A stretch of DNA of 64,000 nucleotides from Megalonaias nervosa (GCA_016617855.1 JAECUM010004951.1:62001-126000), one strand, 5' to 3'; shown: positions 23,601-38,300, counted from the first letter of the stretch. Notes: generated by a model from the letters alone, not told the origin. Numbers and translations: made by a program.

Positions 23601-26600
23601 AATAATTTGGTCTATGCATCTTTACAGCTCTTGAAATTACATTTAACCATTTGTTGATGTGGATTAGGACCATGCTAGTGGCGACTTGATTAGACCCCAT
23701 ATTATATATTTTTCTTAAACATCTCTTTGCAGAAGAACATTCCACTGGAGGTGAACCTACTGCAGTTTTTCTATGCACATGTCCAGCAGGTTTCTGCGGG
23801 ACAGCTAGTGGACAGTTGGACTGCTCTGCTAGCCTTATTGAAGGATGCCCAGCAGTTGAATCTGCAACCCCCGGGGATGTTCTTACTACTTCAGTATGAA
23901 TGATTTTAGCTTTCCATTTTAAAAAGATATCCCACTTCCAATCCCAGCATTGGCATCATCATCTGCACATGCAAAAGCCTTTACATATGTACAACCTCAC
24001 TACAACTTATACATATGTACAACCCCACTGCATCTTATACATATGTACAACCACACTGCATCTTATACATATGTACAACCACACTGCATCTTATACATAT
24101 GTACAACCTCACTACAACTTATACATATTTTCAACCTCACTACAACTTACACATATGTACAACCTCACTACAACTTACACATATGTACAACCTCACTACA
24201 ACTTATACATATATACAGCCTCACTGCATCTTAGACATATGTACAACCACACTGCATCTTATACATTTGTACAATCACACCGCATCTTTTACATATGTAC
24301 ACCCTCACTGCATCTTATACATATGTACAGCCTCACTACAACTTATCCATATGTACAACCTCACTACAACTTATACATATGTACAACCTCACTGCATCTT
24401 ACACATATGTACAACCTCACTACAACTTATACATATGTACAACTTCACTACAGCTTATACATATGTATGACCTCACTGCATCTTATACATATGTACAACC
24501 TCACTGCATCTTATACATATGTACAACCTCACTGCATCTTATACATATGTACAACCTCACTACAGCTTATACATATGTATGACCTCACTGCATCTTATAC
24601 ATATGTACAACCTCACCGCAACTTATACGTATTTTCAACCTCACTGCAAGTTATACATATTTTCAACCTCACTGCAACTTATACACATGTACAACCACAC
24701 TGCATCTTATACATATTTTCAACCTCACTGCAACTTATATGTACAACCACACTGCATCTTATACATATTTTCAACCTCACTGCAACTTATACATATGTAC
24801 AACCTCACTACAACTTATACATATTTCAACCTCACTGCAACTTATACATATGAACAACCTCACTACAACTTATACATATTTTCAACCTCACTGCAACTTA
24901 TACATATGTACAACCTCACTACCTTATACATATTTTCAACCTCACTGCAACTTATACATATGAACAACCTCACTACAACTATACATATTCATCTTCACTG
25001 CAACTTATACATATGTACAACCTCACTGCAACTTATACATATTTTCAACCTCACTGCAACTTATACATATTTACAACCTCACTGCGACTTATGCATATGT
25101 ACAACCTCACTGGATCTTCCACGAGCATAGGCTTCAGTTTGGAGTGGACATCATAGTACCTACCTAATTTTGTATTTGTAATTTTAGTTTTGAATTTGTG
25201 ATTACGTTTGCATTTAGCTCATAACTGTATTTTTTTTTCACACTTTATCCATATTGTTATACCTGTATAAATGTGTACAACACCAGTATCGCTAAACTAA
25301 GTCTTTGACTCATATTTTTGCTTCACTGAGTTTGATTAAACACAATTTTTTAAGTTTATATTTCAAGAACTGCTTATTCTTGAATCATTAAACTAGAAAT
25401 TCTATTCATCTTTTAATCTCTGTTAATACCACACTTGTACAACAAAAGAAGATGATTTTGACCCATGTTTCACATTTTACCAGCTTAAGTTAAGTGTTTG
25501 GCTTCAGCTCATGATCACGTAGGTTTTTTGCATGCTATGTACATACTATCCTATCTAGAAGGTTGCTGTGACCTGCATTTGATACTGTACGGATGTATTT
25601 GTGTTTAGCCAATCACAGTAGATTTGTTCTTGATATAGACATCCTAGCCGATACAGAATAGCTATTCTGACAATTGCAGTTGAAAGTATGAAAATTAATG
25701 TTTATTCAGTGGTGAACTCTCCATATTTACATTGTGATTTTGTATCCAGTCAGAATTCTTACTTTGTTTTGGTCAAGATTTTGAAGTTTATGCATTAGTC
25801 TAGAAAACTAAAAATATGGATCTTCAGAAGTAATGATAGAATATCAAAGATGTATCTATCAAATATGAAGACAGTTTGGCAACATTAATTTTTTTCAGCT
25901 ATTATGATCTGGCAATAATTCGCTTACATTCAGTGACATTCAGCCTCAAGAACAGAATAATATCATTTGAAAATATGTGAACTTGCAAATATAAAACAAA
26001 AGTATTTCCCAACAAAAAACTTTCACAGTGTGCAAATTTTATAATTTATCTCATCAGAACCCACATCTCTTTGCAGCAACAAACATATTGTAATCACAAA
26101 AGAAAGAAAAAGTAAGTAAATTATGTTTCTCAGAGAATACTTACACAATCACAGTTTGTTAGGAATAATAGCCACCTGCCTCACGATTCCAGCCCTACTA
26201 AAAGATGTAAATCATCTTTTCCTGTCTATCTCATATAGACAAAAGGTAATAACTCTTGCCCATTACCTCCCCTTTCCACTGCCATGTGTCGGTAGTTTTT
26301 AGCTGAGTGATATATTAATGAGGATGCTTGCATGGCAGGGTGGTTGGGAGGTATTTTTTAGTAATGTGTTGGGTAAGTATTTTCGAACAAACATAATTTA
26401 CTTAGAATTTGCTTTCTCCTTCAAATACATTTCAGAATCACATTACATTAGGAGAACAGGTAATAGGAGGAGGGGATCCTGAGCATCAGACCTTTTCCTC
26501 AGGTATTTTCCTAGGGAAGGGTGACTGGATTCACCATGCGAACAGTAACGCACTCTCATAATTACATAAGCAATACAACCTCGGTTCACTTGTTCTGTGA

Positions 26601-29600
26601 CCCTTACATACAGTTAAGAAGATAAATATTGTAATCTTCTTACTTATGAAATTTCACTGGTGAATCCAGCAAAGCTGATAGGCTGTGTTGATCATTTTAA
26701 TTGGGTCTGGTGGCCATCTGTGCTGCCTCCACTGGACCCACCAGATTCAGGGTTTGCCTCTTTGAAATTAAATCTCTCATGCCAGCCAACAGCTTCTAGT
26801 ACAATTTTGATCGAAACATTATGTTTGAACGCGAGGCTCACAGAGATGGCTCAAATCTCATGGGTGGTAATCTTCATGAGGCAACTCTGATCTTGTGAGA
26901 TTAAGAGTATGCCAAACATTTAACACATTTAAGCCAGGAAGCAAGAGCTTGAGGGGTGATGTTCTGTTTCTCGGCTTTCACTGGAAGAAAGAGGCATTTG
27001 TATGTGTCATAGTTTTTCTCTGTGTGTTTCAAGTAGTGCTTGAGCGCGCAAACAGGATCTTCCATGGGTGCTGCTCTTGACCTGTCTAAGGAAGAGAGGA
27101 AGCGAATGGCAACTCTTTGATTGCCAATAGATAGTAACCCATTGTTGGCTACAAATCCTGGTTGTATCAGGAGGACCACCAAACCATCCAATCTGAACTG
27201 AAAATAGTTTGAGTCAACAGAAGGGGCATATAGCTTGCTTACCCTGCATGCTAAAGCTATCAGGAAACATGTTTATGATAGTAACTTTAGCGAATGGTGG
27301 GCTAAAGGTTCGAATTTATTTGAATTAAGCCATGTTAAAACCCACGACAGATTCCTTTGTGGGAACAGGGTAAGGGATTTTGATAGATTGAGATCAAAAT
27401 TGGCTAAAAGATCCAAAAGGTCTTTATCATGCTCAATATTGCATCTGCCTTGATGCAGGAATGTGTCCGAGATCATGGAACTGTAGCCTTTGATAATGAT
27501 TAGGGCCAGCTGTTTCTCCTCGAAGAGCCAAAGAAAAAGTCAGCCAGTTGAGGACTTCAAGCACTCAGATGGAAGATGTTATTTATTTAGAACCTGTCCC
27601 TGAAAACATGCCATTTTCCCTCGTAAGTTTTCAGTGTGAAGGGCCTTCTTGCTCTCAAGATTCTCTTAACAATTGAAGGATTGAATTGTTTATCTTGTAA
27701 GGCTGCCCTGATAAGTACCAAACATGCAGAAGGAGATGGTCCAACCAAGACTGGAACACCCGTGATGTTGGGAGCTTGAGATGATTCAGGCTGGCTGGAA
27801 TCTTCCTGGGTGGATCTATTGCTGGATCAAGTAGATCGGCAACCCAGGACTTGTCCCAACAGAGAGGGTTATCAGAATTGTCTTGTATTGCTGACTGCTT
27901 AACTTCTGGAATACTTTTGGTGTCAGGACCATGGGAGGGAGGCAAAGGCCCACTACCTGTACCAGCTGACTGACAGAGCATCCATGGCCAAAGCTTCTGG
28001 GTCTAGGACTTGAGAGAAGAAGGTGGTAACTTGTGATTCCACCTTGTTGCAAAAAGGTCAGTCATCAGACACCCCCAAAGTATGCAGATCTGAATAAAGA
28101 CCAATTGATGGAGAGACCACTCAATGTGAAGGATTTGGCCTTTCCTGGATAGTGTCTGCCAGGACATGGAGCCTACCAGGGACGTGTCTGATTTGTTGAT
28201 GTGGAAATTGTTGCACCAATGTAGGAACTGCCTAATCATAATATACAGGTCAGTAATTTGGTGCTCCCCTGTTTGAATAGATAGGTCACCACAGCAGAGT
28301 TGTCAGACATAATGAGGACCATTTTGCTGGAGAGTAAATCTTTCCAGGAGTGAAAGGTGTAGATGACAGCCTTCATTTTTAGAATGTTGATGTGTAGACG
28401 CCACTCCTCTGGTTCCCATGTGCTGCTAATGGTAGTGAAGTCTGGCAACAGGTGGGCACCCCTATCACACATACTGGCGTCAGTACATACTGTTATTTCC
28501 AACTGGGGCTTTTCCATTGGGATTCCCATGGTCAGCCAACCTGGGTTGCCTGACTGATGCAGGGGTGATTGTATCTCGGGCATGATCATGACTGTTTGAT
28601 CAAGGGTACAGGAAAAGGGGTGCTGTTGTACTAGCAATGACATTTATAAGGGGTGCATAATGCCTTGGGGGATCAAATCCGCTGCTGCATTGAATAACCC
28701 GATGAGTTGCAAGAACTCTCTCGATGAAATCCAAGTCCTGTTGAAAATGATGAATTTGATGATTCTGTACACACGAACTTGAGGAAGCTGCACTCGCTTC
28801 AGGTTAGTTAAGAAATCCATACCCAGGTGGACAAAAGTCTGGGATGGATGGAGGTCTGACTTTTCCCAGTTTGCTAGAAAACCTAGATGATCTAAAAGAG
28901 AGAGATCATTCCTGCCTTGGATTAGGATAGAATGTACCATGTGTTTCTGAAGGATATAGTCCAGGTATGCTGCCATCATTGTAGATGAAGTCGATTGGAA
29001 CTGGGTGATGATGCAATCTATGATCTCAGTAAAACAAAAATGGCTGAAGTTGAGGCCAAAGGGAAGGACTTTGTACAGATAAACTGATAAACGGAGAAGT
29101 TTTCATGACACTGGGTGAATATGAATATGAAAATATGCATGTCAGGTCGAGGCTGATGGAATACTCATTCCAAGAGACAGATTGATCTCGCTGTCTCCAT
29201 CTTAAATTTTGGTGGTGCAGTGAATTGGCTGAGGTGACTCAAATCAGTGATGGGTCTCAATTTGTCCTTTGCTTTCCAAATAAAAAAAATAGCTTCGAAT
29301 AAAACCCCAGGGATTGTGGTCTTTGCACAATCCTGACTGCCTGGTTTTTTATGAACAACCATATCTCCTGTTGTAGAAAGGCATCCTTCCCCAATCAGAT
29401 GGTACGTCCATGAATGGGGGGAAGGGGGTTGGATGAACAAAATCTGAAGCCCCTCTAAAATGACCTGTATTACCCAATCATTCTGCGGGAATATGGAGAT
29501 CCAGTGAGCTCAAAATTGCAGAAGTCGGCCACCCACAGGTAGGCTGTCAGCAGGCATTGGTGAGGGTAGGTCAATGTTTACAGTTGGAGGCTTGAAGGCA

Positions 29601-32600
29601 GAGCAGTTTGGTTTTTTGCTGCCTCTGTACAGTTGCCTCCTAGGTTGATTAGACTCGTCTCCTGGCATTGGTTCGGGATCGATATTGGTGCACACCTGAC
29701 TGAAATGATCCCCTGTCCAAAATCAGCTAAATATCCCATCGCATTGGTGGGTTCTAAACACTTATGTGGGTTAAGTGGCAAGTTGGAGGGCAGTTCCTGA
29801 GCTTCCTGCTTCTGAATTTCTCCTATTCTTCTTCCAAAAAGGCAATGGTGACCCAAATGGGGTCATCCATAAAGCTAGGGTATGATGAGGTTTGAGCGAT
29901 GTGGACCACAGACACGAGTCCATCATATTAGGTCTAAGTTGGCCGAGGTCATCAAGACATTGGCCATGATATGGTGAGCTGCTGGGTTAGGGACCCTAGC
30001 AGTCCATGCCCAAGCATGGCTCTTGTCAGATGTTTCTGCAAGTCAGAAGATTACCAATGAGGCCAAATCTAACATTGAGAATATCGCGACGATGTTCCAA
30101 ACTAGCGTGGACATGGCATGGAACACATTCTTGTACACTTTATAGCACAGTGGAGCTGACATAAATTCTTGTTAAGAGCTGGGAGATACAGACTGAACAT
30201 TTTGGAATGAGTATTATGCCAGGAAGAGGAGAATGTCACTGGAACATGGCTCTCTGACAAGAAAGCCTTAGAATTACCCATCTCACTAATCCTACCCGAA
30301 AGCCAGTTATTGATCTCTTAATCTTTGCTGATTGGGGAACGAGCCAGAAGGACATCATCTCTTCCTCCTCATAGAAATCTACTGATGCCTTGAATTTATA
30401 GTCTTGTGTAGTGGTAGGGGATATAGGTCATTCCAAAATGGCCAACACCCAATAAATTTCCTCTGTTGCGGCTTGAAAGCTGAATTCAGTCCACAGCATA
30501 ATGGGATCTGAATAAGATTGATTTACCGGCGCTTTGTCACACACACTGTGTCAGGTCTGCTTCTGGGTAGGCTTGCAACTCTTCATAGGCCATGCCAGTT
30601 GGCATGAATGACTCTGGCCGGTCATCTTTGAAGTTGTCGCTAGCTCTCTCTTGAAGGCAGGCAATGAACATTCTGAAGTCCGGCATTGTTAGAACTGTGA
30701 TCGGCGTATGGTTGGCCTGGGTGGTCTGGCTATAACTACTTCAGGCCACTCCATAGTCCTGGCTGGACAGAGATTTGTCCCTGAAATCTCTTATACAAAA
30801 ATGGTAAGTTGCCTACAATATGGCTAGATGGATAGATTTGTCATTAATATCCCCATACAATTTATTTGGCTGAACCATATTATCAAAAAGGTTCCCATGC
30901 TTGGACAGCTGGTGATGTTATAATGGACAGTGATCGCAGGACAGCCAGTAATGGTGTGGCAGTATTAAGAATTGAATCCACAGATGGATCTGTCACTAAT
31001 ATCCCCATAACATTTATTTGGCTGGACCATTTCAACAAAAAGGCCCCCATGCTTGGATGGCTGGTGATGCTTGGATGGCTGGTGGTAGCTGGACAAGCAG
31101 TAATAGTGTGGCATTATGAAGAAATGGATCCATGGATCCAGTATGAACCACATGTGCCCTGATTTACAGGCCTTAAGGCCATGATTGGACATGTGGGGAG
31201 ACTCCCCCAATGAGTCAGAAAAAGTCAAAAGGTCACTTTGTCTCCTTACCAGATGATGCATCTGTTCAAAAGATGATTGTATCCTTTCCACATCATCAAC
31301 CTTCCCTGCTGCTGATGTGACTGTTGCAGATGGTTGCACCCAATGAACTTGGAGGTGAGGCAGTATCCCCAAATAAGACTCACAATGGAGGTTGACTGGG
31401 ATGAATGCTGAGGATGTTGATGCTTTCCTTCCTTGATTTAGACCATCGTTCCGACCCCTTAACTACCATTTATATCACTAAGGCCCAGATTTCTTCTGAT
31501 CACATGTTACATATTCTTGGTAATGATAATGTAAATTTTGTACATACAATACAGGATTCGTGGTTATCCTCCTTTGCTTTAAACTTTTTGCACTTTAAGC
31601 ACTTGGATGACATTCCCACTGACACAACACAAGATAAGAAAAGTAAAGCATAAATTAGTAATGCAGGTTATTACTAACTCGCTAAATCACTCTCATTACT
31701 AACTGAAAAGTGTCATTTTAGAAGGCTATAGCCATTCTATGAACTAATGCATAATGCCTAGTTAACAATTCTATCAAAACAACACAAAACAAGAAGAAAC
31801 CAAGCATACATTAGCAGTGCAGCATATTAAAGCTTGCTAACATTATCTCCATTACAAATGGATTTAGCGAAAATAGTCAAAGTCGTACTAACTCATAATG
31901 ACCTTGCATGAGGTCAATGATAGCGTGGTATAACATGGTCTTAAATAGACGAAGTCCCTAAAGATGACAAAATCGCTCAGATTTGGCAGAAATTGTGAAA
32001 ATAATATATACAACCCACAGCAGAATGATTAATCCACACAATACATCCAGAGCTAATTTTGGATGGTTCAATTAGAACACAAAAATGGCTTGGATTGTTG
32101 GAGGTTAAACCGCATGATGTTACCGGTACAGCAGCAAAGCTAACAACTAGCAACACCAGGCAGTAGCAAGGGGAGGTAATGGGCAAGAGTTATTGCCCTT
32201 TGTCTATATGAGCTAGCCAGGAAAGGTGATTTTTGTCTTTTAATAGGGTTGGATTCGCAAGGTAGCAGACTAATATTCCCTATGCAGTGTGATTGGGAAA
32301 TGTATTTGAAGGAGAAAAGAAATCAACTGCATTCAGTACAAAAGAAGTAAACTAGTAGTTTAATATTTACTCTTCAAGTAATGTCTTGTCCCTATTATCC
32401 AATGAAGACCATTGCATTTGAAGTCATCACATAAATGTAACTAGTGAATAAACAAACCTTATGTAAGGGCAGTGTTAATTAATTGACACCACAACTTTGT
32501 ATACCTATAGCTAATTAGGGTTAATTAGGTGAGAGATAATTATAACACTCCCTGTCCACTGTGCTGGGTATATCTGTCAGTTATTTATTATCATGACCTC

Positions 32601-35287
32601 AAAGCATATAAAAGCCACTCACCCCACTTAGATTGTTGGAACAATTAGGCCAGTGATAATTAATGTTGGATTACTGAATTACATACATAACAGTTTTAAG
32701 CAAGAAAGGGGCCATTTTGTAAAATATTATATAAAATCAGTGGTCAGATACCAAGTAGATTCTATAGTCACTCCCAGTGGTTTATAATGTCCATCAACAT
32801 TATAATGAAAACTCATCAACAGTGTTATTAGTTTTGACTTAACTCATCAACAGTATTATTAGTTTTGACTTAACCCATCAAGTGTTTTTGGTTTTGACTT
32901 AACTCAGTGTTATTAGTTTTGACATAACTCATCAACAGTATTATTAGTTTTGACACAACTCATCAACAGTATTATTAGTTTTGACATAACTCATCAACAG
33001 TATTATTAGTTTTGACATAACTCATCAACAGTGTTATTAGTTTTGACATAACTCATCAACAGTATTATTGGACCATTACTCTTTCTACAGTAGATAAATG
33101 ATTTACCATATCACATTGAGCCATCCACCACCAACATGTTCGCAGATGATATGACATTATATGACATTGGATCAACACATCATGAGATTAGAACTAAATT
33201 AAATAAAGACTTGGTAAAAATAAATAACTGGTGTGAACACAATGGTATAAAGATAAATGCAGCCAGATCAAAACCCATGATCATAGGTAGTCAAGCAAGA
33301 GTAAAAGCTGAGAAAAATTATTTCAAAGTAATTTTAAAAGGAATGAATATACCACAGTCTGAAAATGAAAAACTACTTCCATCATGATAGACCATATCTT
33401 GTGCTGGAAAATACAAGTTGATAAGATCATTAAAAAAGTTAATTCACTGCTTTATCTATTGAACAGAAAAAAATCTTATCTCCCTCACGAACAGAGAAAG
33501 ATATTCTACAATGGATATATCATGCCACACCTAGAATATTGTTGCTCTTTCTGGGGTAATAGTGGTGCAGAAAATCAGGAAAGATTACTGAAATTTCAAA
33601 AAAGAGCAGCTAGAGTTATTCTTGATGCTGATTTAGATACACATCAACAAATCTTTTTAAAACCCTGAAGTGGCTTCCATTTCAGCAGAGAACTCAGTTT
33701 CAGAAGGGTTTACTAGTCTATAAATCCTTACATGGTTTGGCTCATGATTATCTTAAATGTAACTTTAAATTTTTTAAAAATGTATATATGTATGAACTAA
33801 GATCCATCTCAAACAACTAGTTATATTTACCTAAACAAAATTCAGAGTTTTATAAGAAGAGTTCTGCTTTTTCTGGAGCTACACTATGGAATTCCATACC
33901 ACCTTATATAAAGTCAGCTGAGACATGCCAAGCTTTTAAAAAGCTTATTAGTCAACATCTACAGAAACAGTCATTGTATAATTTGTTTAATTCAGTACTA
34001 CTATTTTGTACATTGTTTTCATGTACTCACATATAATGTTTTACACATGTTTGCTACTACTATTTGTATGAATCCTGTATATACACATCCTTGAAGCCTT
34101 GTACATATTTTATTGTAGCAGTAGATCAATTATCAAGTTTTTAACAGCATTTGTTGTCTAAAGACACCTTATCTTGTAAAAATTGTGCATTATATACAAT
34201 GTTGTCGGGCATTTCTGCGCACTTAAGGTTTCTGTCTCCAATACTGAAGCTAAACGCTACCAAATTCGACCAATTGATGAAAATAAAATACTTCAGTGCT
34301 TACTATTTGAAAAGAGGCAGTTGTCACCAGAATATTCTGTTCAAAATGATATTAATTTTGGATACATGGGATACCATTCCCGTGTTTTTCGTGACTCATG
34401 ATATGTCGGCCTATTCTGCGCACAGCTTTGAAAATATGTACTGTTTATCCATCAGGCAATGGAAATGAAATACATTACTTTGGACTGTTTCTGTCAGCAT
34501 TTCAGTCGAGTAATTAGGTCAGGTTTATAGCTAGGTTTACAAAATTCAGTGTAACAATGCCAACAAATGGCAAGAGATATTAAGCAAACTGAACCGATCT
34601 TGTAAAAAAATTAGTAAAGTTCAACATTTTATAAAAAAACAAACAAGCTATTATATAGAAGAGAAACAGCAATGAATAGGATGTAAAGTGTTTACAATGT
34701 CTTGTTTATTGGGAAAAATTACTGCAGAATTTAGAAACAGACTATACACCGGAGAATTTCTTGAGAATCCTTTCTAGCAGCAAGTTGACACGTTGGATAG
34801 CCGACGATTTTGTATGTGTGGGACAACTTCTTGCAAAATTGGAAACTTGGATTATGATGTAGAATTGTTTTAAGGTATACATTTCCATCTTTTATACAAT
34901 GAATTTATTTGTATGATTCTAAAAGATACATAGTAAATAGGATTTTCTGTGTTACAGTTTCAAGAAGGTCATGGAGTGGGTCTTCATGTTGACATTTAGA
35001 AATCACATTTTGATATGCATTTTGAGTCAAAATGTGGGATAATTTTGTACACTTTATGAATATCACTTTCCTTAATTAAAATATGATCCTTTTTTTCTTG
35101 ATACAAAATGGATTTTTGACCAAAATAACAAGTGATCCAATGTTTACACAAATGACGTATCATTGCGCAGAATTACCCAACGCACAGAGTTGGCCGACAT
35201 TTTAGTATATATTTGTACAAATGTCATTGTAGAAGGCCTCATGGAAGATTGGTCAGTTGACCAAATGAGCTTCTTCTTTAAATAAAG

Positions 35288-35324
<37 letters not shown>

Positions 35325-38300
35325 ACACACTACTTTTTTACTCCAGATGTTTTTAAGTAATCATATGTATGCATTATGGTCAGGTTCTTATAAGGGAAAA
35401 GTGAAACATGCCAGTCATATTTATGCATTTTGGTGAAGCCCATGTTAGTGGAATGTGAACAATGCTAGTGATTTTTCTACTGGCAAAAGTGACATTCATT
35501 GTCAACACTTCTGGTTAGGTTTTGAATAAAGTTTTATGGATTGTCATCATGACATAAATGCTCTGGTCTTCTTTTGAAAGTTTGAAGCAATCTCCATCTT
35601 GGCTTTTCTGTATCAGATTGCAACCATCCAACAAATAAAACTATAAATTAGCATTTGTCCTGATTGTTACATTCAAAAGCACCATGAGTTTTTAACTTGG
35701 GACATGTTGATTTTAACACTTATTAATTTTTCTAAAAAGTTTATTTAGATGTTCTTATTGCAGAATATTGTATGAGTTTGTCATGAAGACACCTGCAATG
35801 GAAGACAAGAAGAACCTAAAAGAATTGCAGGTAAAATGTTATGCATTAGGAAATATCACAAATGCCTGTTAGTTTTTGAGGTTACCTTAGCCTAGATTAA
35901 AAATTGTTATTATGCTCAGAGTCAGTTCTCTCTGAGATGTGATTGACTGTTGCTAAGATATCAGCCAATTAGCCAATCACAATTTTTATTTGGTCAGATT
36001 TGAAGCAAGATTAATTGGATGATTGATTGTTGTTGAATGGCACATCAACATAAGTTAGGCTATATCATGATGAGGCAGTTGGAATAAAGTGTTTTGCACT
36101 GAGAGACACCATGGTGGCTGATGCAACCTGCTCTGGCCAAGATTCCAACCCAAACCCTATTTGTCTGACCAATGAGCTGTCACAGCTGCTCAGAATTTAT
36201 TTTTGTTATAACCTCCCCTCTGTTGGTTGCTCACTTGATTGATGCTCAGTGTGGTTTCCATGATATATAGCAACTTAGATTACATGCCCTTTGCCACAAG
36301 AATTGGATTGAGAATTAATTTGAAACCTCTGAGTCTCTAGATACCAATGTATGATGAAGTAGTGTCAGAACTTATTCTGAAATTCTGATGATTCTACTTT
36401 TATTCTGAATAAGAGGTTGATACAAATTAAAATTGTTTAATATTAAGTTTGGGCTTAGATTGTATGCTCAAAATATTTTCAGTTACAAGAGCCAAAATCT
36501 GCAGCTGTTCATAAATTAAGCAAAATGAAATTGTACATTTTCTCATCATCAAACTGAAGATTTTTTTTGTCCTTTGTCTACAATGCCAATGTTTGGTCAA
36601 ATTACTGCATTTTTTATATTGTATATTTCTGTCATTTTTAGGAAATCTCCCAGAAGCTGCTGGAGGCAGTTGCCTTCATTGCAGGCTCTTCTCTGGAACA
36701 GACAACTTGGCTGAGGCGGAACTATGCAGTCAAGCCAGGCCCCCAGGCTGATATTACAGATCCTGATGACATGAACCTGATTGATGATGGTACTTTAATA
36801 TTGTTACATCACTTATGCATCATTTCCAGGCATGGGCATTGTGCTGCTGCACAGTCATATTAAAAATATACATGATAAGCATTTCACCCATTGATTGAAA
36901 TGATTGGTACTGTGATTAATTGAATCATATTCACTGCAAACAGACTTCTGGCTAAATCTGTACTTTGGACAAGTTTAGACAATTATCTTTATAAATGGGC
37001 AGATTTCTGTAATTCTGTAATTTATTTCAGCAAATCAAATATTATTAACTTGTATATCATCATGACATACAGCTGCTGTAGCTTTGACTGTACTGATGCT
37101 GTAACTTAGCTAATGCTGTAACTTTAGCTAATGCTCTAACTTTGAAGCTAATGTTATAACTTTGAAGCTAATGTTATAATATTGAATTAAAAAAAAATAG
37201 GTGAAGATTTATATCAACTTGAATATTGGTACACACTGATTAACATGTTTATCAGTCTGCTAAAAAAACCAAGGCAGTGTTGCTTGGAACTAAGCAAAGA
37301 TTATCAATGAACAGAAATCCAAATCTTGAACTGTATATCTTCAGTAATGAATTGAAAATGTTGGCACAGAAAAACTATTGGAAGTTCATGTTGATTAAAT
37401 CTAGTGAAATACATTTTTAGTAAACTCAAGAATTTCTCTTTTACAGAAGATAAAATATTACATTATGCTCAACTATTGGAAATTATTTTACAATGCATTC
37501 ATTCTTCCTCTTTTGGACTACTGCTGCACAGTTTTGGGGAAATACAACTGATAGTAATGACTGCTCTGGTGGCCTAGTGGTTAGAGCATCTGCCTCGGAT
37601 GTGGGAGGTCGTGGGTTTGAACTCTGGCCAAGTCATACCAGAGACTTATAAAAATGGTACTAGCAGCTACCTTGCTTGGCACTCAGCATTAAGAGGTTAG
37701 TGTTAGGACTAGTTGGGCTGGTGTCAGGATAATATGGCTGGGTGGAACATAATGCTATGTCTGCGACATGATGCTCCAGTGCTAGACACCACTATAAACT
37801 GCCACACTGCAGACATTGTTGCGATATGACTGAAAAATTGTTAAAGCTACATTAAAACTCCAAATCATACACACAGGCACACACACACACTGATTGTAAT
37901 ATTGAAATGATCCACAAACATCAAGAAAGGCAGCAAGAATTATCCTCAACTTACCATATGATACACCATCCAGAATTGTATTCTTACAATTGAATGGTTT
38001 AAATAGATTAGCCATATTTAATGTTCAAAGTAAAGAATGAGTTTCATCCACAATATTTCAATGGCATGCTTCATTTTAAGTCTAAAGAACAGTATCAAGG
38101 ACTTAAACTGAGATCAGTAACAAATGATCATTGCAAAACACCATTTCCAAAAACAAATACTTCTTAAAAAATCATTTGCTTACTTCTGCGCTTTTCAGTG
38201 GAATGAACTCCTCAGAGTAATTAGATCAGAAACAAATCTAAATGGGTTCAAAATAAAATCATATGATAACCATCTCGAAAGGCAGTTCTCATTGTAAATA

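Larger units (their letters stand above)
26111..32320 (-). mobile_element. DIRS-like tyrosine-recombinase retrotransposon, copy B
   Basis: The most complete copy, with both termini. Reading the minus strand: left inverted terminal repeat (32320 to about 32140), leader with repeated gag starts, gag, RT, RNase H, tyrosine recombinase, internal complementary region (26361-26453) and right terminal repeat (26111-26310). The internal complementary region is complementary on one side to the left end and on the other to the right end, the arrangement that defines DIRS1-type elements and is thought to allow circle formation. Frames are broken throughout. It sits in the 11.9-kb DOP1 intron between exons e and f, opposite in orientation to the gene. 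Confidence 0.9.
33064..35323 (+). mobile_element. CR1/jockey-like LINE, 5'-truncated, with 3' ATT tail
   Basis: A non-LTR retrotransposon 3' portion. RT begins IIGPLLF, continues [13 protein letters not shown] (catalytic FADD at about 33139) and the thumb region [17 protein letters not shown]. The C-terminal segment follows: [31 protein letters not shown], and [16 protein letters not shown] in shifted frames to about 33990. The 3' UTR resumes GCCTCATGGAAGATTGG near 35237 and ends AAATAAAGTC plus ATT repeats. A 1-kb stretch at 34203-35199 appears to be inserted in the 3' UTR. Clade assignment is tentative. Confidence 0.8.

Noticed and set aside
23983..25118. Regular 28-bp repeats reminiscent of a CRISPR array
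   Set aside because: Units are contiguous with no unique spacers, and the context is an animal intron.
23900..25130. Long open frames (up to 317 codons) rich in Tyr-Thr-Tyr and His-Met-Tyr
   Set aside because: They are translations of the 28-bp minisatellite. The protein period of 28 residues is just three DNA units, and there is no start, promoter or splice context.
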